From assembly GCF_946221155.1 (NCBI RefSeq), contig NZ_CAMIAN010000009.1:1-59149 (forward strand): DNA of 59,149 nucleotides, written 5' to 3'. This DNA comes from an uncultured Corynebacterium sp. Lineage in GTDB: Bacteria; Actinomycetota; Actinomycetes; Mycobacteriales; Mycobacteriaceae. The position numbers were made by a program, and so were the translations under genes. This document shows positions 36,496 to 45,500 of this stretch, in pieces. The notes below the pieces were generated by a model, which was not told where the DNA came from, ran no database searches, and was given only the letters and a program-made list of their open reading frames with translations. Numbering within the stretch: position 1 is the first letter of the stretch; every line of letters starts with the position of its first letter.

Positions 36496-37749
36496 GTGAG
36501 TTCCAACAGTTCCCTGGACATCGCGAAGATCCGCAGCGACTTCCCGATTCTTTCGCGCACCGTGCGCGACGGGAAGAAACTCGTGTATCTCGATTCCGGA
36601 GCTACCGCCCAGCGGCCGGTGCAGGTGTTGGATGCGGAGCGGGAGTTCTTGACCAACCACAACGCTCCGGTGCACCGCGGTGCCTACGAGCTTGCGGAAG
36701 AGGCCACCGAATCCTATGAATCGGCCCGCGAGGCCATCGCGAACTTCGTTGGCGCCGAGGACCGGGAGATCGCGTTTACGAAGAACGCTACCGAAGCACT
36801 CAACGAGGTTGCCTACATCCTGGGCGACGCCCGGGCAGGGGAGTTGCAGATCACCGAAGGCGACGAGATCGTCGTCTCCGAGCTGGAGCACCACGCCAAC
36901 CTGGTGCCGTGGCAAGAGCTCGCCCAGCGCACCGGCGCGACATTGAAGTGGTACTCCGCCACTCCTAATGGCCGCATTGACCTGAACAGCCTGGAGCTCA
37001 GCGAGCGGACCAAGGTCGTTGCGCTAACCCACCAGTCGAACGTCACCGGTGCCGTGCTGGACGTCAAGGAGGCCGTGCGCCGCGCCCGCGAAGTCGGGGC
37101 GATTTTCGTTCTGGACGCCTGCCAATCCGTGCCGCACATGCCCGTGGACTTCCACGAGCTGGATGTGGACTTTGCCGCTTTCTCCGGCCACAAGATGTTG
37201 GGACCTAACGGCGTCGGCGTGCTTTACGGTAAGTCTCAGCACCTCGACCACCTGCCACCTTTCCTGACCGGAGGCTCGATGGTGGAGAAGGTCACGATGG
37301 AGCGCACGACCTTTACTGAGGCGCCTCAGCGTTTTGAGGCGGGTACGCAGATGACCTCCCAGGTCGTGGGGCTGGGTGCCGCCGTGAGGTACCTGGAGGA
37401 GCTGGGGATGGACAACGTTGCTGCGCATGAGGCGGAGCTGACGGCCTACGCCCTGGAGCAGCTGCAGACTATCGAAGGTCTGCGGATCATTGGTCCCACC
37501 GAGTCGAATGATCGCGGTAGCGCCCTAAGCTTCGTCGTTGAGGGGATCCACCCGCATGATCTAGGCCAGGTTGTCGACGATCAGGGTGTGTGCATCCGCG
37601 TGGGCCATCACTGTGCATGGCCGGTGCACACGTGCATGGATGTGCAGGCTACCGCCCGCGCCAGCTTCTACATCTACAATGACCTGTCGGAAGTCGACGC
37701 ACTGGTCGCTGCCATCCGCAAGGCGCAGGAATTTTTCGGCACTGCGTAG
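36496..37749 (+). CDS. sufS: cysteine desulfurase SufS
   Basis: PLP-dependent enzyme that takes sulfur from cysteine as a persulfide for cluster assembly. It has 417 residues from a GTG at 36496. VYLDSGATAQRPVQVLDA near the N-terminus, HHANLVPWQELA, DACQSVPHMPVD, the PLP Lys in FSGHKMLGPNGVGVLYG, and the catalytic Cys in RVGHHCAWPVHTCMD are all present. This is the group II (SufS/CsdB) type, to be paired with SufU. It lies between sufC and sufU in the operon. Confidence 0.96.
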   Translation: MSSNSSLDIAKIRSDFPILSRTVRDGKKLVYLDSGATAQRPVQVLDAEREFLTNHNAPVHRGAYELAEEATESYESAREAIANFVGAEDREIAFTKNATEALNEVAYILGDARAGELQITEGDEIVVSELEHHANLVPWQELAQRTGATLKWYSATPNGRIDLNSLELSERTKVVALTHQSNVTGAVLDVKEAVRRAREVGAIFVLDACQSVPHMPVDFHELDVDFAAFSGHKMLGPNGVGVLYGKSQHLDHLPPFLTGGSMVEKVTMERTTFTEAPQRFEAGTQMTSQVVGLGAAVRYLEELGMDNVAAHEAELTAYALEQLQTIEGLRIIGPTESNDRGSALSFVVEGIHPHDLGQVVDDQGVCIRVGHHCAWPVHTCMDVQATARASFYIYNDLSEVDALVAAIRKAQEFFGTA

Positions 37750-37790
37750 ACACGGCGATTGAGGAAAGTACTAGAGGATACTAGGGCCCT

Positions 37791-38252
37791 ATGAAACTAG
37801 AGCAGATGTACCAGGAAGTGATCCTGGATCACTACAAGCACCCGCAGCATGCGGGCTTGCGCGAACCCTTCGAAGCCGAGGTGCACCACGTGAACACCTC
37901 GTGCGGCGACGAACTCACGCTGCGCCTACACCTCAGCGAGGACAACCAGACGGTCGAAGATATTTCCTACGACGCGGTGGGCTGCTCCATTAGCCAGGCC
38001 TCGACGTCCGTCATGGCTGAGGAGCTGGTCGGCCGACCCGTCACGGAAGCCTTTGCCAAGCTGGCGGAGTTCGAGCGCATGGTGACCTCCCGCGGCAAGA
38101 TCGAAGGCGACGACGAAATCATTGGCGACGGTATCGCCTTCGCAGGTGTCTCCAAGTACCCCGCCCGTGTGAAGTGCGCCCTGCTCGGCTGGAAGGCCTT
38201 CGAGGCCGCTGCCGCCGAGGCCGGCGTGAGCGTGAACACCAACACAGAGTAA
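37791..38252 (+). CDS. sufU: SufU, sulfur-transfer/zinc protein of the SUF system
   Basis: IscU-like protein that, in Gram-positives, binds zinc and accepts persulfide sulfur from SufS. It has 153 residues with the conserved ligands Cys38 and Asp40 (NTSCGDEL), Cys65 (AVGCSISQAS) and Cys129 (ARVKCALLGW). The insertion between the second and third Cys, around residues 95-118, is typical of SufU and absent from IscU scaffolds. It starts 41 bases after sufS and ends 10 bases before sufT. Confidence 0.95.
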   Translation: MKLEQMYQEVILDHYKHPQHAGLREPFEAEVHHVNTSCGDELTLRLHLSEDNQTVEDISYDAVGCSISQASTSVMAEELVGRPVTEAFAKLAEFERMVTSRGKIEGDDEIIGDGIAFAGVSKYPARVKCALLGWKAFEAAAAEAGVSVNTNTE

Positions 38253-38262
38253 GGAACACACC

Positions 38263-38670
38263 ATGACTGAGAACGCAGAACCCACCGCCCCGGAGATGGA
38301 TCCTTCGCCCTTGGACAAGGCCCCGGAGGGCCCGTCGGAGCGCAGCCCGGAGGACGTGGCGCTGGCCGGTAAGGTTGAGGAACACCTGCTGGACGTTATC
38401 GACCCGGAACTCGGCATCAACGTCATCGACCTCGGCCTGGTCTACGACATCTGGATCGAGGACAAGACCGCAGTGCTGAACATGACCCTAACCTCCCCGG
38501 CCTGCCCCCTGCAGGACGTGCTGGAGGATCAGGCGCGCGATGCCGTGATCAACAACGTCGACGAGATCTCCGACCTGCGGATCAACTGGGTGTGGAGCCC
38601 GGCCTGGGGCCCGCACATGATTAACGAGGAAGGCCGCGAGCAGCTGCGTTTCCTCGGCTTCACGGTCTAG
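38263..38670 (+). CDS. sufT: SufT, MIP18/DUF59-family Fe-S maturation protein
   Basis: Small accessory factor of Fe-S protein maturation. It has 135 residues: a Pro/Glu-rich N-terminal tail (1-35) and the DUF59 domain with DPELGINVIDLGLVYDI, NMTLTSPACPLQDVLE (conserved Cys) and INWVWSPAWGPHMI. It has the usual length for SUF-linked members. It is the last gene of the suf operon, and its end overlaps the convergent cyclase-like gene by 11 bases. PaaD is excluded by context. Confidence 0.94.
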   Translation: MTENAEPTAPEMDPSPLDKAPEGPSERSPEDVALAGKVEEHLLDVIDPELGINVIDLGLVYDIWIEDKTAVLNMTLTSPACPLQDVLEDQARDAVINNVDEISDLRINWVWSPAWGPHMINEEGREQLRFLGFTV

Positions 38671-39739
38671 CTGAGAAAAGCCGCTGCCATACCGCCCGCC
38701 CCACCGACCAGGGGCGGCGAAATAGTGGGCGGAGGAACTCGTGGCGCAGCCCGGTTCCCTTCCTGAGCGCCCACATCGTGCGCGCCACGGCCAGCCCGTC
38801 GCGCCCGCTTAAATAGGCCAGCTGTGCCCGCGAATCTAGGGCAAAAAAGTGCCCGAAGAAGTCCTGCAGCGTGGCACCGTCCGCCCGCGCGATGAGCTCC
38901 CCACCGACCTGGCGCAGCACGTACGCCAGCCACCCGCCAGCGCGTTTGCCGTCTAGGAAATCGTCGGCAGACTCCATGGCATGCCCCAGCGAGTAGCCCG
39001 TCGCCGGATTGATAAACCCAGCCGCGGCGCCAAACTTTCTTTCGTTATGACGCCGCCTGGTCCCCATCGGGATCGCGACCCGTTCTTCGCGCAGTACAGT
39101 CTGGGTGCCTATGCGGTCTGCCAGTCGCGCCCGCAGTACCTCGAATACTTCTTCCTGTTTCACTGCGACAGCGCTGCAATGCGCCGCCAAGATGGTCTCT
39201 TCGAAAAGCCAGCCTTCGTCCGTGCGCTGGATGTAGCAGAAGCTGGGTGGGCAATCCCCGGCCTGGGTAGCCGTCCCGGTCCAATCCATGAATGTGGGGG
39301 TGGATTCTGAAGGGGCGTCAGTAAGAGGCAAGAACCATCCGACCGCCAGTTGCCACAGCGCGGTGTCCGTCCGTGGGGCGCCGGTGCAGTCGACGGCAGA
39401 TGTTCCTTCCGGAAGTGGTTTGGCTTCGATCCGCACATGCGCGGCACGCAAGGCCTTGACTACCGCCGCCTGGTCCAGCATTCGATAGCTAAACCCTAGG
39501 GTGCGGCGGTTCAGGGGATTACCTGCGACGACCTCCAAAGACTCAGGTGCAGCAAATAGGTGGTCGGCCCACGAAGGAATCTGCGTGGAGAACACCCCAT
39601 AGGTGCCGGGAAAGGGGGTAGAGCTGTGCACATCGAAGGCAGGATCATAAGCGGTAATGTGAAAACCGCGCTGTGCAGCTCGAATGGCCAGGAGTGCACC
39701 GGCTGGCCCTAGGCCTTTAAACACAAGCTGTTGGGTCAC
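38660..39739 (-). CDS. lycopene cyclase-like FAD-dependent protein
   Basis: Resembles lycopene beta-cyclases of the CrtY/CrtL type, flavoproteins that close the ends of lycopene. It has 359 residues from a GTG preceded by GGAGG. Family features: dinucleotide loop GLGPAG (9-14), NPLNRRTLGFSYRMLD (74-89), FMDW (150-153), FEET (179-182), IPMG (223-226) and GFINPATGYSL (241-251). There is no membrane helix. Members of Corynebacterium normally close C50 carotenoids with the unrelated CrtYe/Yf membrane proteins, so this type is unexpected. No other carotenoid gene is in the window. It could act on another polyene or a quinone. Family is fairly sure; substrate is not. Confidence 0.7.
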   Translation of the reverse strand: MTQQLVFKGLGPAGALLAIRAAQRGFHITAYDPAFDVHSSTPFPGTYGVFSTQIPSWADHLFAAPESLEVVAGNPLNRRTLGFSYRMLDQAAVVKALRAAHVRIEAKPLPEGTSAVDCTGAPRTDTALWQLAVGWFLPLTDAPSESTPTFMDWTGTATQAGDCPPSFCYIQRTDEGWLFEETILAAHCSAVAVKQEEVFEVLRARLADRIGTQTVLREERVAIPMGTRRRHNERKFGAAAGFINPATGYSLGHAMESADDFLDGKRAGGWLAYVLRQVGGELIARADGATLQDFFGHFFALDSRAQLAYLSGRDGLAVARTMWALRKGTGLRHEFLRPLFRRPWSVGRAVWQRLFSARP

Positions 39740-39803
39740 TACTTACCTCCGATGTGGGATCCTTACCCCCGAACTTACACAGCCGTGTTTTACTCATCTT
39801 TTC

Positions 39804-39826
39804 TTCAGGAATTTTTTGCGCCTGAA
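39804..39826. repeat. inverted repeat TTCAGG-N11-CCTGAA
   Basis: Perfect 6-base arms separated by 11 bases of T-rich sequence, 65 bases upstream of the cyclase-like start. A possible operator for that gene. Confidence 0.4.
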
Positions 39827-39906
39827 TGATTTACCTATAGATATAAGACGCACCTAATAGAATAAATAGCTTTGCAAGCTCAGGCTTAAGTTTAGGGTTT
39901 GGGGGA

Positions 39907-39938
39907 CAGGCCACAACTCAGGTGTAACGATTGGCCTG
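39907..39938. repeat. inverted repeat CAGGCCA-N18-TGGCCTG
   Basis: Perfect 7-base arms, 18 bases apart, about 200 bases before the ABC-F start. Role unknown; either an operator with two separated half sites or a weak hairpin. Confidence 0.4.
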
Positions 39939-40126
39939 CGGGTACCAAAAGCAGTTTCTAACATGAACGTTGTCCTACACGGTACGAACATACCGAAAGG
40001 TGGGGCACGAGAAGAAGACAACCCCGTCGGCGACGCAGGCCGGATGCGACTCGGGAATATGGGGGACCCGGGCAGCGCGACTCCGGCGTTCATGGGGTGG
40101 GAAAGGTCGCCGGCGGGGATGGCTGA

Positions 40127-40132
40127 TAGGCT
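40127..40132 (+). promoter_or_regulatory. -10 box for leaderless ABC-F transcript
   Basis: TAGGCT, eight bases before the GTG at 40141, with no ribosome site between. The -35 region is not recognisable. Confidence 0.4.
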
Positions 40133-40140
40133 TCTTCCTT

Positions 40141-41772
40141 GTGATTGTTACTAATGACCTCGAGGTTCGGGTGGGGGCCCGAACCCTGCTGAACGCCCCC
40201 GGACAGCACCTGCGAGTGCAGCCCGGCGACCGCATCGGCCTGGTCGGGCGCAATGGTGCGGGTAAGACCACAACCATGCGCATCCTGGCGGGCGAGGGTG
40301 AACCCTATGGCGGCACCGTCACGCGCAGTGGCGAGATGGGCTACCTGCCGCAGGATTCCAAAGAAGGCGACATTGAGCAAAGCGCACGCGACCGCGTGCT
40401 TTCCGCCCGTGGCCTGGACCGGATTCGACACTCCATGGAACGCCAGCAGGAAATCATGGAGACGAGTGAATCCGCTGGCCAGCGCGATGCTGCAATCCTC
40501 AAGTACAGCCGACTAGAGGAGAAGTACCACGCCCTTGGCGGCTACGAGGCCGACAGTGAAGCCGCGCAGATCTGCGACTCGCTGGGGCTGCCCGAACGGG
40601 TACTGGACCAGCCGCTGAAGACCCTCTCCGGTGGTCAGCGCCGCCGCGTGGAGCTGGCGCAGATCCTCTTTGCAGCCACCGCCGGCTCCGGCCGTTCCCA
40701 GACGACACTGCTTTTGGACGAGCCGACAAACCACCTGGATGCGGACTCCATCACCTGGCTGCGCGGCTTTCTGGCCAAGCATGAAGGCGGGTTGATCATG
40801 ATCAGCCACGACGTGGAGCTGCTAGACGACGTCTGCAACAAAATCTGGTTCCTGGACGCAGTGCGCGGTGAGGCCGACGTCTACAACATGGGCTGGACCA
40901 AGTACAAGGATGCCCGCGCGACCGATGAGGCGCGCCGCCGCAGGGAGAAAGCCAATGCTGAAAAGAAGGCCAGCGCCCTGAAGCAGCAGGCCGAGAAGCT
41001 GGGCGCCAAGGCCACCAAGGCGAAGGCCGCCAAGCAGATGGCCGCCCGCGCAGAGAAGATGCTGGGCAACCTGGACGAGGTTCGCGTCGAAGACCGCGTG
41101 GCCAACATCAGCTTCCCGGAGCCCGCACCGTGCGGCAAGACCCCCATGAACGCCAAGGGTCTGACCAAGATGTACGGCTCTTTGGAAGTCTTCGCCGGGG
41201 TGGATCTAGCCATCGACAAGGGATCCCGCGTGGTTGTACTCGGCTTCAACGGCGCAGGCAAGACCACACTTCTGAAGCTGTTGGCCGGGGTGGAACGAAC
41301 TGACGGCGAAGGCGGAATCGTCACCGGCCACGGCTTGAAGGTCGGCTACTTCGCCCAGGAACACGACACGATCGACCCGGACAAGTCCGTCTGGGAAAAC
41401 GCCGTAGAAGCCTGCCCCGATGCTGGCGAGCAGGATCTCCGCGGCCTACTGGGCGCCTTTATGTTCTCCGGCGAGCAGTTGGAACAGCCCGCCGGCACAC
41501 TGTCCGGCGGCGAGAAGACCCGCCTGGCCCTGGCTACTCTTGTCAGCTCCCGAGCGAACGTGCTGCTACTGGATGAGCCGACCAATAACTTGGATCCGCA
41601 GTCCCGCGAGCAGGTGCTCGACGCACTGCGCACATATACCGGCGCGGTCGTGCTGGTCACGCACGACCCGGGCGCAGTGAAGGCTCTGGAACCCGAGCGC
41701 GTGATTGTGCTACCCGACGGGGTAGAAGACCTGTGGAACGACGAATACATGGAGATCGTCGAGCTGGCCTAG
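40141..41772 (+). CDS. ABC-F family ATPase (ribosome-associated type)
   Basis: Cytosolic twin-ABC protein of the ABC-F family, which bind the ribosomal E site and tune or rescue translation; not a transporter. I chose the GTG at 40141, as the protein then starts VIVTNDLEVRVGARTLL, the usual actinobacterial N-terminus; it has 543 residues. ABC1: GRNGAGKTT, LSGGQRRRV, LLLDEPTNHLD. An interdomain linker rich in Ala/Lys/Arg lies near 245-310 (KANAEKKASALKQQAEKLG). ABC2: GFNGAGKTT, LSGGEKTRL, LLLDEPTNNLD. It looks like a conserved housekeeping ABC-F rather than an antibiotic-resistance one, though that cannot be settled by eye. Confidence 0.9.
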   Translation: MIVTNDLEVRVGARTLLNAPGQHLRVQPGDRIGLVGRNGAGKTTTMRILAGEGEPYGGTVTRSGEMGYLPQDSKEGDIEQSARDRVLSARGLDRIRHSMERQQEIMETSESAGQRDAAILKYSRLEEKYHALGGYEADSEAAQICDSLGLPERVLDQPLKTLSGGQRRRVELAQILFAATAGSGRSQTTLLLDEPTNHLDADSITWLRGFLAKHEGGLIMISHDVELLDDVCNKIWFLDAVRGEADVYNMGWTKYKDARATDEARRRREKANAEKKASALKQQAEKLGAKATKAKAAKQMAARAEKMLGNLDEVRVEDRVANISFPEPAPCGKTPMNAKGLTKMYGSLEVFAGVDLAIDKGSRVVVLGFNGAGKTTLLKLLAGVERTDGEGGIVTGHGLKVGYFAQEHDTIDPDKSVWENAVEACPDAGEQDLRGLLGAFMFSGEQLEQPAGTLSGGEKTRLALATLVSSRANVLLLDEPTNNLDPQSREQVLDALRTYTGAVVLVTHDPGAVKALEPERVIVLPDGVEDLWNDEYMEIVELA

Positions 41773-41782
41773 ACTGGCTGGC

Positions 41783-42535
41783 CTAGCCCACCATCCCCAA
41801 CGAACTGCGGGCATGCACCACGAAGCGTCGCAGCAGAGAGTTTGCCGCCGCCGTGTCCTGCCCCTCGAAGCGGGCATAGGTCTCCGCGATGTCCGCAGGG
41901 TCGCAATAGCCCTCATCCTCGTAAAAGCTGAGGCGCCGGGTGATCCCCGCCGCATCCATCTCCGGGTGGAATTGGCTGGTCCAGACGTTCTCTCGGTAGC
42001 GATAGATCTGCACCGGGCAGGTTTCGCCGGTAGCCAGCAGGGTGGCTTCCTCAGGCACGCGAACGACGGAATCCTTGTGCCCCGTCAACGCGGTGAAGCG
42101 GTCGGGGAGGGTACCCGTGATGGGGTCGACGCGCCCGGCGTCAGTAAGAGAAGCCGCGCTGGTGCCGGCCGATTCCGAATATTGGCTGTTGACCTCGCCG
42201 TCCAGATAGTGAGCCAGCATCGAGGTGCCGTAGCAGGTGGAGAAGATGCCAAAGCGCTGCCGTTCCGATTCGATCTGGATGAAGTCCACGAGCTTCTGCG
42301 AGATCGCTTCCTGCCATTCCACGTCGACCGGGCGGGTGATCGTAAACGGCGAGCCGCCGATGAACACGCCTTCCATGCCGTCGAAGCTTCCCAGGTCGGC
42401 GCTGGGATTATCTAGCGGTCGCTGTTCGAGCTCGGCGGGAGTGAGCCCGCTGTAGCTGAGGAAGTCGGCGTATTCCGCAGCGAGCACCTCGGCGCCGCTG
42501 CGGGGAGAAAGCAGTACGAAAGTCACATTCGCCAC
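41783..42535 (-). CDS. stand-alone class I glutamine amidotransferase (GuaA-like)
   Basis: A 250-residue protein with the triad of class I glutamine amidotransferases: Cys101 in GIFSTCYGTSML, His190 and Glu192 in TSQFHPEMD. A GSPFTITRP segment resembles the GuaA N-terminal domain, and annotation pipelines often call such proteins GMP synthase, glutaminase part. There is no synthetase domain, so it cannot be GMP synthase by itself. The GTG start at 42535 is used. Seven bases upstream of it lies an AGACC-N4-GGTCT palindrome. The last 60 residues are unlike GuaA. The acceptor substrate or partner is unknown; detoxification or gamma-glutamyl cleavage is possible. Confidence 0.8.
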   Translation of the reverse strand: MANVTFVLLSPRSGAEVLAAEYADFLSYSGLTPAELEQRPLDNPSADLGSFDGMEGVFIGGSPFTITRPVDVEWQEAISQKLVDFIQIESERQRFGIFSTCYGTSMLAHYLDGEVNSQYSESAGTSAASLTDAGRVDPITGTLPDRFTALTGHKDSVVRVPEEATLLATGETCPVQIYRYRENVWTSQFHPEMDAAGITRRLSFYEDEGYCDPADIAETYARFEGQDTAAANSLLRRFVVHARSSLGMVG

Positions 42536-42541
42536 TGTAAC

Positions 42542-42555
42542 AGACCGCTTGGTCT
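42542..42555. promoter_or_regulatory. TetR-type palindrome before the amidotransferase gene
   Basis: AGACCGCTTGGTCT: perfect 5-base arms around four bases, directly upstream of the GTG at 42535. The form AGACC-N4-GGTCT is common among TetR-family operators. No U-tract follows in the minus direction, so a terminator for the oxidoreductase gene is less likely. Confidence 0.5.
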
Positions 42556-42560
42556 ATTTA

Positions 42561-45500
42561 CTATTTTTTGACGCCCGCGCGCCCCAACTTCTGCAGAAGC
42601 TCCCGCGCACTGTCGATCTTCTTCTCCTCGAATCCCCGAACCCCGTCGGCAGCGGAGGCCAGGGTAGCCAGCTCTGCCACCTGCTCGGGCGTGTGCATTT
42701 TCCGCGCCCGGCACAGAATCTCTTCCCGGTAGGCGTTGACAAGCTTGCGCTCCAACTTGCGTACTTCCGCGTAGCCGAAGATGTCCAGGCGCGTACCACG
42801 CAACCCCTTGGCCTTCGCTAGTGCACTGAGTACTGGGCGCATACGAGGACCGAGCCCGATCTTGCGGTTCAACCCCAGCGCTCTTAGCAGCGGCGGCTGG
42901 AACTGCACCGTGACCTTGCCGCCGTTGTGTGCTTCTGCGAATCCGGGATCCAGCGCCAAGCGGGCGACCTCGTACTCGTCCTTGTACGCCGAAAGCTTGT
43001 GCAGTCCAGCAGCAAAGTTGCGTGTCAGTTCGGCGGGGCCATCCGGGTTCACACGCCGCTCGTGGGCGTACACCGCGCGTACGTCAGTTAGGTAGTCCTG
43101 GGCGTCCTGCTCCGAACCCCAGCGGGACATCTCGTCGAAGAACACCGCAACCTCATCCACCAGACTCGGCTCGAGGACGTCCTCGATCTTTTCCCGGGTG
43201 TGGTCAAGGGGCTGCACTTCCTGGTAGTGCGCGTAGTCGGGTTCCACCCCCATAAGTTCGATCAGCGCCTCGGGGCGGCTCACCAGTTGGCGGCCGCGGC
43301 GGAAGGCCTGAATGTTGGCCTCAGCCTTCTTGCCATTGATCCGCAGCGCCTTTTCCATCGATTCCGGTGTCACCGGCAACGCACCGGCCTGTACCGCGGC
43401 GCCAATCAGCAGCATGATCTGGAACGTGGACTCGCCGAACAGCTTGGTGGATACGCGGATCGCGTCGGTGATGATCGCCCGCTTCGCGGCGTGTCCCAAC
43501 GCGCCGGTGATGTGCACGCCATCAGGACGGGTGGCCTTAACGTCCGTGCACATCTGCCCTGTGGGAGTCTCGGAATTCGACAGCACGGCAACCGTCCGCG
43601 CCGCATTGAGTACGGACGTGCTGGCGTCCTCTGCACCCGTCACGCCGTCTAACGCGATCAGCAGGTCCGCGCTGCCGCGCGGGACCGTTCCCGTGTGCTG
43701 GCCGATGTTCTTAGAGATGCGCAGGTCGGAGACTACGGACCCACCCTTTTGTGCCAGGCCAGTCATGTCCGTGCCCCGCACCGCAAGTCCATCGAGGTGT
43801 GCGGCGGTGGCAATCACGGCCGAGGCGGTCATCACTCCCGTGCCGCCCACACCCGAGATCCGTATGTTCCACGGATGCTTGCTGTCCAATGCGCTCTCCG
43901 GCACCGGGTCGAGCGCCGTGGCGTCAATAGGGGGCACCTCGCGCTTCTCTTCCACCGAAACGACGGTCGTGAAAGCTGGGCAATCGCCGGACAGGCACGA
44001 GCGGTCGGTGTTGCAGCTCGTCTGGTCCACGCGGGTCTTGCGTCCGAACTGGGTGTCCACCGGCTGCAGGGACAGGCAGCCAGACTTTTCGCCACAGTCG
44101 CCACAGCCCTCGCAGATGCGCTCGTTAATCACGATCTTCTCGGTCGCTTGGGCGCGTTGGTTGCGGTTGCGGGCGCGTCGCTGCTCCGCAGCACACTCCT
44201 GGTCGTGGATCAACACGGAGACACCCTGTAGCGCTTCCAACTCCTTTTGCACCTTGCCGAGATCCTCGCGCGGACGCACCTCGACTCCGGAGCCCCGCAG
44301 CGCTCGTCGAGTGCGCCGCACATCGTCGCTGGTCACGACAATCCTGGCCGGGTTTTCGGCTCGCACCATGGCGACCAGCCCCGCGAGGCTCGGCTGCCCC
44401 ACGGGATCCTGGCCGCCGGTCATAGCCACCGTGCCGTTGTGCAGCAGCTTAAGGGTTGCGTTCACCTTGGACGCCACCATCGCCCGCAGTGCCAGCGAAC
44501 CTGAATGCAGAAACGTTCCGTCGCCCATGTTCTGCACGAAGTGCTCCTCAGAGACGAAGCGGTGCATCCCGATCCAGTGTGCGCCCTCGCCACCCATCTG
44601 TGCTGTGCCCATGATCTTGCCCACGCGCTTGTCGTCCATCAGCATCACCATGGCGTGGCAGCCGATTCCGGCCCCGACCAGAGTATCCTCGTCAGCGCGG
44701 GTGGAGAGGTTGTGTGGGCAGCCGGAGCAGAAGTGGGGCACACGGTTGGGGACTGCCAGGGGCAGGGAGATCCGCGTGGGACCGCTCGTCACACCGGCGA
44801 CCTCGATGCCCTCATTGCGCAGCAGTTTAGGTAGTTGCTTCAGCGGATCGTTCACATGCTCGATCACGGGGCGTACCGGAAGATCGTAGAGGCATGCGCG
44901 GACGGACTCCAGCAGGTGAGTGCCGAGCTCTTCGGCGACCACGAGGGTATCCAGCCCGTCGCAGAAGCGCTCCAGCTCTTGCGGGTCCAGCGGGTACGTC
45001 ATCGCCAGCTGCAGGACTCGCACGTGCGCCTCGCCCACGACCTCCGCCACCTCCAGTGAGGTGCTACCCGCGCAGATCACGCCCACCCGATCGCCTTCCT
45101 GAGCGCCCCACCAGCGGTTCAGGCGGTGCTCGCGGGCATAGTCCAGGGCGCGCTGAAGCCGCTCGCCGACGCGCGTGTCCTCCAGGTCCAGCAGTCGCTT
45201 ACCAAGCAGGCGCGCCTCCGGCACGTGCTCGCCCCCGCGCTCCATACCGCGCGCCGCCGTGGCGGTGCGGATGGCCTCCAGATCCACGCTGGCGGAGCCG
45301 TCAGCCACGGGAGTGGTGATGCGCAGTGCCGTCCACAGGCCGCTGTAGCGCGACATCCACACTGCGTGGGTGCCTAGGCGCAGAACATCGCCCGCGTCTG
45401 CCGGCACGAGGGTCGGCAGCCCCAGGTCCGCCAAGATTCGCCCGGAGGCCGAAGGGATCGTCGAGGACTTCGCCGTCGGGTCATCGCCCACAAAGGCCAC

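Larger units (their letters stand above)
39740..40140. other. AT-rich intergenic region between divergent cyclase-like and ABC-F genes
   Basis: About 400 bases with no convincing gene. The part from 39770 to 39900 is clearly richer in A/T than its surroundings and holds the cyclase ribosome site (GGAGG, minus strand), the inverted repeat at 39804-39826 and several -10-like words (TATAGA, TATAAG). The part from 39900 to 40140 is GC-rich, holds the repeat at 39907-39938 and ends in a -10 box for the ABC-F gene. Short open frames here have no conserved sequence or ribosome site. Confidence 0.6.

Noticed and set aside
39963..40154. 63-residue open frame before the ABC-F gene as a leader peptide
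   Set aside because: ABC-F resistance genes can have such leaders, but there is no ribosome site or attenuator hairpin after it, the sequence is not peptide-leader-like, and it overlaps the ABC-F start.
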